Position numbers and translations under genes: made by a program
Assembly: GCF_000378425.1 (NCBI RefSeq)
Contig: NZ_KB899828.1
Span: forward strand, 1-64,000
Source of the DNA: Cohnella laeviribosi DSM 21336
GTDB taxonomy: Bacteria; Bacillota; Bacilli; Paenibacillales; Paenibacillaceae
Direction: 5' to 3'
Length of the DNA stretch: 64,000 nt
Shown here: piece by piece, positions 8,522 through 16,436 of the stretch
Layout: each line of letters starts with the position of its first letter
Position numbering within the stretch: position 1 is the first letter of the stretch
The notes under the pieces: generated by a model
Database searches by the model: none
The model's input: the letters and a program-made list of their open reading frames with translations, nothing else
What the model was told of the DNA's origin: nothing

Positions 8522-10307
8522 GGACGTCTCCTCCCGGTTCAAGCGTTTTGTATGGCATGCTGAGCGCAACCGTCGTCATGCCTTCGTCTCTCTCGATTCT
8601 CAGCCCGTATTCGTCGCCAAAGCGCAAGCGAATCCGCTCCCGTACATTCAGCAGGCCGATGTGCGCCGACGCCTCGTCCGGCTCCTGACAGAGCAGATTT
8701 CGAACCGCCTCTTCTTCGAATCCGACCCCGTCGTCGCGGATCGTGACGGTCAGGCAGCGCCCGTTCCCCTCCAGCTTGGCCGCAACTTCAATGTTCAGCT
8801 TCCGCTCCAGCCCTTTGGCGCCGTGGAAGATCGCATTCTCCAGCACCGGCTGCAGCAGCATCGGCGGCACAGCCGCTTGAAGAACCTCCGGCGGAATGTT
8901 CCAGCGAATATCGAATACATTCGTATACCGCAAATCCATCAAGGCTGCATAATCCCGAAGCAGCCGTATTTCTTCCTCCAGCGTGACAAGCTCGTTGTCC
9001 AGTTTCATATTGGCGTGAAGCAGCTTGTTCAGCGATTGGATCAGCTTCGCAATCTGGGTCGACTGCTGCAAGATGGCCAGCATGCGGATCGAATTCAGCG
9101 TGTTATAGAGAAAATGAGGCTGAATCCGCGCGCGCAGCGCATACAATTCCGCTAGCCGTTTCTGCCGCTCCTTTTCCTCGATCGAGTGAATCATTTCGTC
9201 CAGCCGAAGCACCATCCGTCCGTAGCTGCTCTCGAGCCGGCCGATCTCGTCCTCCCGCTCGGGGGAGGCGGGCACCGAAAACTTCCCCTTCTCTACCTCG
9301 CGCATCGACCGGATCAGCCGGTAAAGCGGCTTGGACAAGCTTCTGGCGAGCAGCCAGGAAATCCCCGCCGCAAGAAACACAAGCGAGATAACGATGACCA
9401 AAGTAAAGTTCCGGATCGAACGGCTGCCGCTGAGCATCGCATCCCGATCAACGCCCATATAGATTTTCCAGCCCAAATACTCGCTTTGCCGGAATACGCC
9501 GCTGAACGTCCGCTTCCCGTCCGGCATGTCGACCGTTTGTTCCCAGCTTCCCCGTTTTTCCTGAACCCCGACCGATTTCAGTTCCTTCGCGAGCCGCGTT
9601 TCGGAAGCATAGACAAGTTGACGCTCCCTGTCCATGACGATCACCTGCACGCCCGGGAGTTCGAGGGAACGGACGATTTTCGGAATAAAATCGGGGGAAA
9701 TAAAAATAGCAATGACGCCCAGCGGATCGAAGTTCTCGTCGCGAAGCATGCGGGCACCAATGATCGCTTTGAACGGGCTGCCTTTGAACGGTCTGATTTC
9801 CTTCACGCCGGTCGTCACGAAACCGCCTTTGCTCTCCAGCACTTCCTTGTACCACGCGTCTTCCCGCACATTCTCGTCCGGGTTGATCGCAGAGGGTCCG
9901 TTCATTCGGTATCCGTTAACCGTACCGTTCATTCCATAAATCATCAGGCCGCTGATCGAAGAATTGATCGAGGGGTAAGCGCTCATGAGCCGCGCCATCG
10001 TCTTCTGCGCATTAAGCTCGGCCGTTCCCCATTGATCCGGGGAGACATAAGGTTTGTTCAGGAAGCTGAAGAAATCCGGAAGGAAGTACGGCAGCATGGT
10101 AAACCGGTCGAAGTCGCTGATTTGGCGCTCGACGGAGGTCATCAGCTGATCGAGAATTACGCTTAAGTCCTGCCGCGTCTGATGTTCCAGCAATTCGGCC
10201 GATTTGCGGTACGCCGTCGTTCCGATCAAAAGCGAGGGAATGGTACTCAGAAGAATAAACAGCGTGAACAGCTTGGTGCGGAAGCGCATGTTTTTCCATC
10301 TCGCCAT
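8499..10307 (-). CDS. Sensor histidine kinase (YesM-like)
   Basis: A 602-residue membrane sensor. The first helix is at residues 11-32 and a second at 301-321, enclosing a ~270-residue extracellular dCache-like sensor. A HAMP domain follows (RSLSKPLYRLIRSMREVEKG). The His_kinase domain has phospho-acceptor H398 (ARIQPHFLYNTLNSIRM). The C-terminal ATPase has the N box (LENAIFHGAKG) and G box (TIRDDGVGF). It pairs with the overlapping response regulator. A strong sigma-A promoter and a cre-like site lie upstream. The extracellular ligand is presumably a sugar, by analogy with YesM-type kinases. Confidence 0.93.
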   Translation of the reverse strand: MARWKNMRFRTKLFTLFILLSTIPSLLIGTTAYRKSAELLEHQTRQDLSVILDQLMTSVERQISDFDRFTMLPYFLPDFFSFLNKPYVSPDQWGTAELNAQKTMARLMSAYPSINSSISGLMIYGMNGTVNGYRMNGPSAINPDENVREDAWYKEVLESKGGFVTTGVKEIRPFKGSPFKAIIGARMLRDENFDPLGVIAIFISPDFIPKIVRSLELPGVQVIVMDRERQLVYASETRLAKELKSVGVQEKRGSWEQTVDMPDGKRTFSGVFRQSEYLGWKIYMGVDRDAMLSGSRSIRNFTLVIVISLVFLAAGISWLLARSLSKPLYRLIRSMREVEKGKFSVPASPEREDEIGRLESSYGRMVLRLDEMIHSIEEKERQKRLAELYALRARIQPHFLYNTLNSIRMLAILQQSTQIAKLIQSLNKLLHANMKLDNELVTLEEEIRLLRDYAALMDLRYTNVFDIRWNIPPEVLQAAVPPMLLQPVLENAIFHGAKGLERKLNIEVAAKLEGNGRCLTVTIRDDGVGFEEEAVRNLLCQEPDEASAHIGLLNVRERIRLRFGDEYGLRIERDEGMTTVALSMPYKTLEPGGDVHVESAGR

Positions 10308-10322
10308 CGTTTCACCCCGTTA

Positions 10323-10336
10323 TAACAGCGCTTTCA
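10323..10336 (-). promoter_or_regulatory. cre-like CcpA operator
   Basis: On the minus strand TGAAAGCGCTGTTA matches the degenerate cre consensus TGWNANCGNTNWCA at all but one position. It sits between the -10 element and the kinase start codon, where CcpA could block transcription. A near-identical site lies in the promoter of the locus at 61 kb. Confidence 0.5.
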
Positions 10337-10345
10337 AGTTCATTT

Positions 10346-10375
10346 ACATTATCATCGGGCTTGATTTTTTGTCAA
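10346..10375 (-). promoter_or_regulatory. Sigma-A promoter of the kinase/regulator operon
   Basis: Minus-strand TTGACA (10370-10375) and TAATGT (10346-10351) are separated by 18 bp and lie about 40 bp upstream of the kinase ATG. Bases 10376-10605 hold no gene, only a 14-bp direct repeat ACGCTTCGGTATCC at 10489-10502 and 10513-10526. Confidence 0.6.
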
Positions 10376-10605
10376 GGGAATGGGAACGGATGGCACTTGG
10401 ATCGCTTATGTTCCCCGGAAAGAGAGTTGCAGTTGCCATGATGCTAATTGCGCTCCGAACCGCCAGGAAGTGCTTCCGGACCGACCGGACGCTTCGGTAT
10501 CCGCCGATTCATACGCTTCGGTATCCCGCTCGTTCAGGCCCGCGTTGTCAACGTTTGGCGCATACGCACGGCAAGAGAGATGATGAACCGGTCCGTAAAA
10601 TGGCT

Positions 10606-10630
10606 AAAAACCCCGGCCATGCGGCCGGGG
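10606..10630 (-). terminator. Intrinsic terminator after heme O synthase gene
   Basis: Minus-strand stem CCCCGGCC/GGCCGGGG (10611-10618 with 10623-10630), 4-nt loop, followed by TTTTT. It lies about 22 bp past the stop codon of the gene at 10653. Confidence 0.85.
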
Positions 10631-10652
10631 CTGCTTAAGCGGCGATGCGGTT

Positions 10653-11588
10653 TTAGAATAAAGGACGGATCAGGCAATAGGCGATGATCAGGACGAACAG
10701 CACCGTAAGATGGTTCAGCGAATAAATAAACATCAGCTTCGCCCATTTGGGCGCGTCCATCTTGCGGAAACCGGCGACGCTGAGCACAAGCCACGCCGCG
10801 CTTAGCAAAAACGCGACTCCCGCAAGAAACGGGCTGACGGGCACGAGCAAGAAACTGGACGCGACCAGCAAAACCAAATATACATTCGTTTGCACGTACG
10901 TTCTCCGCATGCCTTTGACCACCGGCAGCATGGGAACGTTCGCCGCCTTGTACTCGTCGTGCCGGCGAATGGCGATCGCATAAAAATGGGGCATCTGCCA
11001 CAGCAGCATAATGACGAACAGCGCCAGCGCCCCCGGCTGCGCAATATCCGGCGAAATGGCGGCCCAGCCGATCAGCGGCGGCATCGCACCGGAGAAGCTC
11101 CCGACTTCCGTGTTGTAAATGGTGCGGCGTTTTGTCCACATGGTGTAAGGCACGACATAAATAAACAAGCCCAGCAAGCCGAACAGCGCCGCAAGCGGCG
11201 AAGCCAGGCCAAGCGCAAGCAGTCCCGACGCCGCCATGCCGCAGCCGAGCAGCAGCGCGGATTTCGTCTTGATCTGGCCGGTTACGGTCGGCCGGCTGCG
11301 GGTCCGCTCCATGATAAAATCAATGTCCCGGTCGTACACGTTGTTAAACGCGCCGGCAGCGCCGATGACAAGCGCGGAGCCGACCGTCGCCAGAAGAATG
11401 TCGCCGATTCTGTCGAAGAAACGCACGTCGTTTATATAGAGGGCTACGCAAAGCCCAGCGAACATCGCGATCAGATTCGATTTGATAATTCCCGTTTTGA
11501 TCGTTTGGAAAACAATATGTTGCAGCTCCCGAAACGGCAGCACTTGAGTCGGCTTGATCGATTCCTTTCCCGCGTCGGCCATTCTCAT
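10653..11588 (-). CDS. ctaB: Heme O synthase (protoheme IX farnesyltransferase)
   Basis: Membrane UbiA-family prenyltransferase, about 311 residues, that adds a farnesyl group to heme b to give heme O for cytochrome oxidases. The first aspartate-rich motif is NNVYDRDIDFIMERTRSRP; the second polar loop is IRRHDEYKAANVPMLPVVKG. Several hydrophobic helices follow, as expected. The frame is open from 11660, but AAGGGGG lies upstream of the ATG at 11588, giving the usual family length. It is monocistronic here, with its own terminator and no cta/cox genes nearby. It points to aerobic respiration with a heme-O or heme-A oxidase. Confidence 0.94.
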   Translation of the reverse strand: MRMADAGKESIKPTQVLPFRELQHIVFQTIKTGIIKSNLIAMFAGLCVALYINDVRFFDRIGDILLATVGSALVIGAAGAFNNVYDRDIDFIMERTRSRPTVTGQIKTKSALLLGCGMAASGLLALGLASPLAALFGLLGLFIYVVPYTMWTKRRTIYNTEVGSFSGAMPPLIGWAAISPDIAQPGALALFVIMLLWQMPHFYAIAIRRHDEYKAANVPMLPVVKGMRRTYVQTNVYLVLLVASSFLLVPVSPFLAGVAFLLSAAWLVLSVAGFRKMDAPKWAKLMFIYSLNHLTVLFVLIIAYCLIRPLF

Positions 11589-11632
11589 CGAAGTTGCTAC
11601 CCCCTTGCAATAGTAGTTCACCGTTAAAGAGT

Positions 11633-11660
11633 AACATATTTTGAGGCGCAACATCGACAA
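11633..11660 (-). promoter_or_regulatory. Possible ctaB promoter
   Basis: Minus-strand TTGTCG (11655-11660), 16-bp spacer, TATGTT (11633-11638), about 45 bp upstream of the chosen ctaB start. Both hexamers are imperfect. Nothing else was recognised between 11661 and 11890. Confidence 0.35.
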
Positions 11661-11890
11661 AATGCAAAAAAAGGCACAATAATGTCATGAAGGTGTGACA
11701 GCTCCGTTACGAAACCGGATAATCAGGCTCACGCCGCGCCGTTTCGCGCCTTTACCAATATGCCCGATGCCGGCCGGATTTATTTGCAAAAGCGGCAAAA
11801 GCCAGAAATCGGGGCGGATCGAGAAAGCCGGCAAGGGGCGGTCATTATGCAAAGATCCTGTGAACCGTTAGATCCCAGTATCATTATTAG

Positions 11891-11919
11891 TTGCGCATCC
11901 GCCGGATACGTAATAAAAT
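11891..11919 (+). promoter_or_regulatory. Promoter of small-RNA unit
   Basis: TTGCGC (11891-11896) and TAAAAT (11914-11919) with a 17-bp spacer on the + strand. No gene starts downstream; the next + strand signal is the terminator at 12020-12058. Confidence 0.5.
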
Positions 11920-11925
11920 AAAGGC

Positions 11926-12058
11926 AACAAAGCATTATATGGAAAAGGAGCCGTGTGCGACCACGACTCCTTGCGCAACAGCCGCTTTTAAGGGCGGTAG
12001 GCTTGCGGATTAGGCTTGGAAATAGACCGTTGTCCTCGTCAAGGGCGGTCTATTTTTT
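11926..12058 (+). ncRNA. Candidate ~130-nt small RNA (possible type I antitoxin-like)
   Basis: A promoter and an intrinsic terminator bracket about 130 nt with no credible protein gene (only a 24-codon ATG ORF at 11940). The RNA would fold into a hairpin at 11947-11970 (GGAGCCGTG with CACGACTCC) and the terminator stem. AAGGGCGGT occurs twice (11990-11998, 12041-12049). From memory, convergent type I toxin-antitoxin loci of Gram-positives have a similar layout, with the toxin mRNA on the other strand sharing the terminator. I cannot find an intact toxin ORF, so the locus may be decayed or a plain sRNA. Confidence 0.45.
12020..12058 (+). terminator. Bidirectional-looking intrinsic terminator
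   Basis: AATAGACCG (12021-12029) pairs with CGGTCTATT (12046-12054), then TTTTC. The complementary strand reads AAAAAATAGACCG...CGGTCTATTTCC, with a weaker T tail. Confidence 0.75.
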
Positions 12059-12172
12059 CTGAATTGAGTAAAGATACCAAAATCCTAAACAAAAACGCGA
12101 GCTATTAAGCCCGCGAAGCCGGTCAACTGCATGAAAAAATCCTTCAATATCCTCCCCTTATTTCGACTCGTC

Positions 12173-12742
12173 TCAAAACACCTTTTTCTGCTCCCGATCC
12201 GCCTTCAGAATCTCCACCGCCTCCTTGAACCGCATCGAGTGCACGATCTCCCGCTCCCGCAGGAACTTCAGGCTGTCCTGAATGTCGACGTCGTCGGTCA
12301 TATCGATCAGCCATTGGTAGGTTGCCCGCGCTTTCTCTTCCGCCGCGATGTCCTCATACAAATCCGCGATGGGATCTCCTTTGGCTTGAATATAAGTCGC
12401 GGTCCACGGAACGCCGCCCGCGCTCTCGTAAAACAGCGCGTTGTCGTGATTGACGAAGTGCGGCCCGAGCCCGGCCGCCTCCAGCATCTCCGGCGTCGCG
12501 TCCTTCGTCAGCTTGTAAACCATGGTTGCAATCATTTCCAGATGAGCGAATTCCTCCGTTCCGATATCCGTCAACAACCCGATTACCTTGTCCGGTATCG
12601 AATACCGCTGGTTCAAATAGCGGAGAGCGGCCGACAATTCGCCGTCGGCCCCGCCGTATTGTTCGATGAGATAACGTGCCATCCGCGGGTCGCACTTGCT
12701 CACTTTGACGGGATACTGAAGCTTTTTCTCATAAATCCACAC
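12173..12742 (-). CDS. cotJC: CotJC spore-coat manganese catalase
   Basis: Spore coat protein of the non-heme manganese catalase family, 189 residues from the GTG at 12742, the same length as Bacillus subtilis CotJC. The ferritin-like bundle carries the metal-ligand pattern EFAHLEMIATMVYKL and EEKARATYQWL. An in-frame GTG at 12763 lies inside the Shine-Dalgarno GGAGGG, so it was rejected. It is the last gene of cotJA-cotJB-cotJC. Expression is mother-cell specific (SigE) in B. subtilis; I could not identify a clear SigE promoter here. Confidence 0.93.
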   Translation of the reverse strand: MWIYEKKLQYPVKVSKCDPRMARYLIEQYGGADGELSAALRYLNQRYSIPDKVIGLLTDIGTEEFAHLEMIATMVYKLTKDATPEMLEAAGLGPHFVNHDNALFYESAGGVPWTATYIQAKGDPIADLYEDIAAEEKARATYQWLIDMTDDVDIQDSLKFLREREIVHSMRFKEAVEILKADREQKKVF

Positions 12743-12794
12743 TGGCGTCGTCCCTCCTGCCACGATAAACTTGCCGCCCCAAACTCGTCTCGCT

Positions 12795-13085
12795 CTACAC
12801 CTGCCACGGCCAGGGCGTATCCTTCCACTGCCACGGATAACGGGTAAAACTGTGCCCGAACTGCATCAACGGTCCGTATCTCAGCTCGAAGGCATGCGCC
12901 AGCTGCGCCCGTTTATGCGCCAGTTGATTAAATTGCTGAATCGCCTGAATGTCGTTCGGGTGCGTGTCCAGGTACAGAGACAGTTCCACCAACGCGAAAT
13001 CGACCTTCTGCAGTTCCTCAAGCTCCTGCCGGTATCGTTCGTCCCCCCGTTCGGGCCGCTTTTCCGGTTCGTTTTGCTCCGGCAT
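12795..13085 (-). CDS. cotJB: CotJB spore coat protein
   Basis: A 96-residue inner spore-coat component that acts with CotJA and CotJC. It shows the family core YRQELEELQKVDFALVELSL, then LDTHPNDIQAIQQFNQ and a C-terminus rich in W and P (YPWQWKDTPWPWQV). The frame is open from 13145, but AAAGGAGG lies nine bases before the ATG at 13085, which also removes an overlap with cotJA. The Glu/Arg-rich N-terminal ~20 residues are longer than in B. subtilis. Confidence 0.93.
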   Translation of the reverse strand: MPEQNEPEKRPERGDERYRQELEELQKVDFALVELSLYLDTHPNDIQAIQQFNQLAHKRAQLAHAFELRYGPLMQFGHSFTRYPWQWKDTPWPWQV

Positions 13086-13090
13086 GACCA

Positions 13091-13312
13091 TTATCCTCCT
13101 TTGGTTTTCTGTTTCGACGGATAAGGGCTGTACAACGCGGGCCACAAGGTGCCCCTGCGAAGCGCCTCGTCAAGCGGAAATTGCGGCAAATTCATCGGCT
13201 GGAAAGGGATAAACTGGTTGGGAGGAACTACATACCATTTCGTTTTGATGGGCGGGCACGGATCGCATGGACTGACATAAGGGTGCCATTCTCTCCACTG
13301 TCCGTCGTGCAC
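13091..13312 (-). CDS. cotJA: CotJA spore coat protein
   Basis: A 73-residue coat-associated protein, first gene of the cotJ operon. Characteristic features are the proline- and aromatic-rich sequence (YVSPCDPCPPIKTKWYVVPP) and the C-terminal LDEALRRGTLWPALYSPY. The start is GTG at 13312, preceded by AAGGAGG at 7 bases. The gene ends 5 bp before cotJB. CotJA anchors the other CotJ proteins in the forespore coat in Bacillus. Confidence 0.9.
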   Translation of the reverse strand: MHDGQWREWHPYVSPCDPCPPIKTKWYVVPPNQFIPFQPMNLPQFPLDEALRRGTLWPALYSPYPSKQKTKGG

Positions 13313-13633
13313 GTCGTATCCTCCTTCTTAAGACCTATTCACTCTTCTCTCATGTATATATGACAAAGAACCGGGCGACTTGCCCGTCCGCCCAAAATTA
13401 TGGTTCCCTTTACCCATCGAGCGAAGCGGTCCATGATCAGCCTGATGGCGGCCGTCCACGGACCGAGGGGCCAGATCGGCTGAATGGTGCGGTTATATGA
13501 AGCTTCGATGGTGTAACGAGTTTTAGCGGTTTCAAAAGCGGCTTAACCGCAACCTTCCATCGTAAACGCCGTACTAGTTGCTATAAGACGGCAACTGCAA
13601 GCGGGATTCGGATCGGACGGAGTATTTGAGAGT

Positions 13634-13666
13634 AAAAAAACCCGCCGCAGTAATGCGGCAGGGTTT
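13634..13666 (-). terminator. Terminator after CNNM/HlyC-like gene
   Basis: Minus-strand stem AACCCtGCCGCA/TGCGGCgGGTT with a TTTTTTT tail, about 25 bp downstream of the stop at 13692. Bases 13313-13633 hold the upstream region of cotJA and nothing else I can recognise. Confidence 0.85.
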
Positions 13667-13691
13667 TCGCATAGGTGTTCGGTTGTTCGGT

Positions 13692-15098
13692 TTATAGGCG
13701 CTCTTCCTCGCCAGGCGATGGGGAAACGTCCGCTTCGCCGGTTTCGGCAGCCGCGCCCGGCTGATCCTGTCCGGCGGATTTATCCGCCTTCCGTTTGTAA
13801 ATATGAACGCGCTGCACACGGTGGCCTTTCGTCTGGGACACCTCGAATACATATCCGGAATGTTCGATTTTCCGCCCCTTGGCGATGTTGCCTTCCAAGT
13901 TCTTGAACAGCCACCCGCCGATCGAGTCGACTTCGTCGTCTTCGATTTCCAAACCGAACATATCGTTGACGTCTTCGATCAGCATCCGGCCTTCGACGGA
14001 AGTGATGTCTCCGCGGACAAAAACGCTCGGCGGCTCGTCGTCGAATTCGTCGTGGATTTCGCCGACGATCTCCTCCAGAATCGTCTCGGCGGTCAGCATC
14101 CCCGCCGTGCCGCCGTACTCGTCAATGACGATGGCAAGCTGGGACTTGCGCTTCTGCATCAGTTTCAGCACCTTGCTGATCTCCATCGATTCCGGCACGC
14201 TGAGAATCGGGCGCAGAAACTCGACCAGATCGTGATCTTCATCCGGATCGGCCGTAAACAAATCGGCGATATGTACGAAACCGATAATTTGATCCTTGTC
14301 GTCGACTGCTACCGGGTAACGGGTATGCCTGGTCGCATAGGCGATCTTCATATTTTCCCGGAACGACAGATTCGTGTACATGCAGTCCATATCCGTCCGG
14401 GGAAGCATGACCTCGCGGGCGACGCGGTCCGAAAACTCGAAAACATTGTCGAACAGCGTCATTTCCTCTTTGTCGATAATCCCGCTCTTTGCGCTCTCGT
14501 TCATCAAGATCCGGATTTCTTCCTCCGTGTGCGCCGCTTCGTGCTCGCTGGCCGGCTGCACGCCGATCGAGCGGAGCAGCAGGTTGGCCGCGCCGTTCAG
14601 CGCCCAAATCACCGGCAGGAACAGCCTGTAAAACATGAGCAGCGGCCAGGAGAGCCACAGCGACACGCCTTCGGACCTTTGGATGGCAAGCGACTTGGGC
14701 GCAAGCTCGCCGAGCACGATGTGCATGAACGTGATGACCACGAACGCGATTACGCCGGAAATGCTGTGCACGACGGTGGGATTGGTCACGTCCAGGCGGT
14801 ACAGGATCGGCTCCACAATCAGCTCCGCAATCGCCGGCTCGCCCGTCCAGCCGAGACCCAGCGAAGCGAGCGTAATCCCGAGCTGGGTCGCGGACAGATA
14901 GGCGTCCAGTTTGCGGTTCACCTTCAGTGCGTAGCGGGCTCTGATGTTTCCTTCATTGACGAGCTGGGTCAGCCGGGATTGCCGAACTTTGACAAGGGCA
15001 AACTCGGCGGCCACGAAGAAGCCGTTCAGAAACACCAGAACCACGACGACGATCAGATTCCAGATGATGGATCCCCATAGAAATTCGGTATGTCCCAA
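13692..15098 (-). CDS. CNNM/HlyC-CorC family membrane protein with CBS domains
   Basis: About 468 residues. Order: N-terminal CNNM transmembrane domain (LVFLNGFFVAAEFALVKVRQ and further helices to about residue 190), a CBS pair (MLPRTDMDCMYTNL; YPVAVDDKDQIIGFVH; VIDEYGGTAGMLTAETILEE) and a C-terminal CorC/HlyC domain (EVSQTKGHRVQRVHIY). Family members are linked to magnesium or cobalt transport or efflux; the older name 'hemolysin' is not functional evidence. An ATG at 15140 has no ribosome binding site. AGGAGAGAGAG lies inside that reading frame and favours the TTG at 15098, though spacing is long. It follows yfkAB closely. Confidence 0.9.
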   Translation of the reverse strand: MGHTEFLWGSIIWNLIVVVVLVFLNGFFVAAEFALVKVRQSRLTQLVNEGNIRARYALKVNRKLDAYLSATQLGITLASLGLGWTGEPAIAELIVEPILYRLDVTNPTVVHSISGVIAFVVITFMHIVLGELAPKSLAIQRSEGVSLWLSWPLLMFYRLFLPVIWALNGAANLLLRSIGVQPASEHEAAHTEEEIRILMNESAKSGIIDKEEMTLFDNVFEFSDRVAREVMLPRTDMDCMYTNLSFRENMKIAYATRHTRYPVAVDDKDQIIGFVHIADLFTADPDEDHDLVEFLRPILSVPESMEISKVLKLMQKRKSQLAIVIDEYGGTAGMLTAETILEEIVGEIHDEFDDEPPSVFVRGDITSVEGRMLIEDVNDMFGLEIEDDEVDSIGGWLFKNLEGNIAKGRKIEHSGYVFEVSQTKGHRVQRVHIYKRKADKSAGQDQPGAAAETGEADVSPSPGEEERL

Positions 15099-15156
15099 TG
15101 ATAATCCCGCTCTCTCTCCTGAATTGTATTGCGCAATCATTATGAGTTAGCTATGT

Positions 15157-16311
15157 TTACAATCGGGCAGCGCGTTTGGTAAATTCGACGTCCTTGTAAT
15201 ACATGTCGCGGACAAGCAGGTTCGGACCGCAGCAGCTTGCGGCCGGGCAATGGCAGCTTACGCTCCGTTGGATCGGATGCGCCTGCCAGCGTTCGAACAC
15301 ATCATCCAGCTTTTCGGACTGAATGTTGCCGAACGGCGGAATGGAAGCGAAGTCGGTCACGTAGACGTCGCCGGTGAACAGGTTGACGTTGACGCGGTTG
15401 CGTCCGTCCGGGTCGTTGCGCACCGTCACGTTGGGCTCCGTCCGAATCCGCTGCAGAAGCTTCCGGTCTTCCTCGTCTTCGCTGCAGGCGAAGAAGGGAA
15501 GCGTGCCGAACAGCATCCATACGTTCGGATCGCGTTGATCCAGCAGGCTTGTAATCGCCTCCTTCATCTGCTCCCTCGAGATGACCGGAAGGTTGCTGGC
15601 GAACGAGCTCGGGTACATCGGGTGCACCTCGTGCCGCCGGCAGCCCATCTCGACGATCAGCCGGTGAATTTCCCCCATCTTCCGGTAGGTCCGGAAATTG
15701 ATCATCGATTCGGCGGAGACGAACAAGCCTCCGTCGGCCAGCTTGCGGGCATTTTCCATCATCCGCTCGTACATGCGCGCGGCCGAGTCGAATCCGACCT
15801 GCCTTCCGGTGCGGGCGAAACCGACCCGGTGAAAATCTTCCGCAGCCGTGTAGTTGAATGAAATGTGCATGACGTCAAGATACGGCGCAATGCGCTCATA
15901 CCGTTCGAAGTCCAACGTGACGTTCGAGTTGAGCTGGGACCGGATGCCTCTTGACCGGGCGTATTTCAGCAGCGGGAGCAGAATGTTCTCCACCGTTTCC
16001 TTGCGGAACGTCGGTTCGCCGCCGGTCAGGCTGATCGTCTCCAGATGTTCCACTTCATCCAGCCGCCGGAAAATCAGATCCAGCGGCAGGTGCGGCTTCT
16101 CGGTCATCGTCAGGCTGTCGCCTACCGCGCAATGCTCGCATCTCATGTTGCACAAGTGGGTCACCGTAAACTCCACGCTGGTCAGCACATGGCGGCCGTA
16201 CCGCCTTAGCGAGCGGATCGGATCCCATGGATCGTTCGAGGGCGACAATTCCGCCAGGTGTGATGGCGGCGCGAACGGCGCCGGCGCTGAGTGGACTGGT
16301 AAGCCATGCAT
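15157..16311 (-). CDS. yfkAB: YfkAB-like radical SAM protein
   Basis: A 384-residue radical SAM enzyme of the YfkAB family, function unknown. The [4Fe-4S] motif is CNMRCEHC at about residue 65, followed by the GGEP loop (ISLTGGEPTF). A C-terminal cysteine cluster (SVSCHCPAASCCGPN) suggests a second cluster, SPASM-like. The frame continues to 16440, but AGGAG sits 8 bases before the ATG at 16311. The gene is just upstream of the CNNM gene and separated from the HD-GYP gene by a terminator. Confidence 0.88.
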   Translation of the reverse strand: MHGLPVHSAPAPFAPPSHLAELSPSNDPWDPIRSLRRYGRHVLTSVEFTVTHLCNMRCEHCAVGDSLTMTEKPHLPLDLIFRRLDEVEHLETISLTGGEPTFRKETVENILLPLLKYARSRGIRSQLNSNVTLDFERYERIAPYLDVMHISFNYTAAEDFHRVGFARTGRQVGFDSAARMYERMMENARKLADGGLFVSAESMINFRTYRKMGEIHRLIVEMGCRRHEVHPMYPSSFASNLPVISREQMKEAITSLLDQRDPNVWMLFGTLPFFACSEDEEDRKLLQRIRTEPNVTVRNDPDGRNRVNVNLFTGDVYVTDFASIPPFGNIQSEKLDDVFERWQAHPIQRSVSCHCPAASCCGPNLLVRDMYYKDVEFTKRAARL

Positions 16312-16377
16312 GTCGAATACTCCTGTCATAACGTTGAATTTATTGTTTATTGTACCGGTCGACGTTCCGGAAAGCAA

Positions 16378-16408
16378 ACAAAAGCCCCTGGAAGGACTCC
16401 CCAAGGGC
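16378..16408 (-). terminator. Terminator after HD-GYP gene
   Basis: Minus-strand stem GCCCTTGG/CCAGGGGC (16401-16408 with 16384-16391), then TTTTGTTT. It lies between the HD-GYP stop and the yfkAB start. Confidence 0.7.
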
Positions 16409-16436
16409 CGAAAACATAGAGGCCCAAGGGCGAAAA

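Noticed and set aside
11940-12014. 24-codon ATG ORF inside the candidate small RNA
   Set aside because: The sequence (MEKEPCATTTPCATAAFKGG...) has no convincing binding site and overlaps the structured hairpin, so RNA is the better reading.
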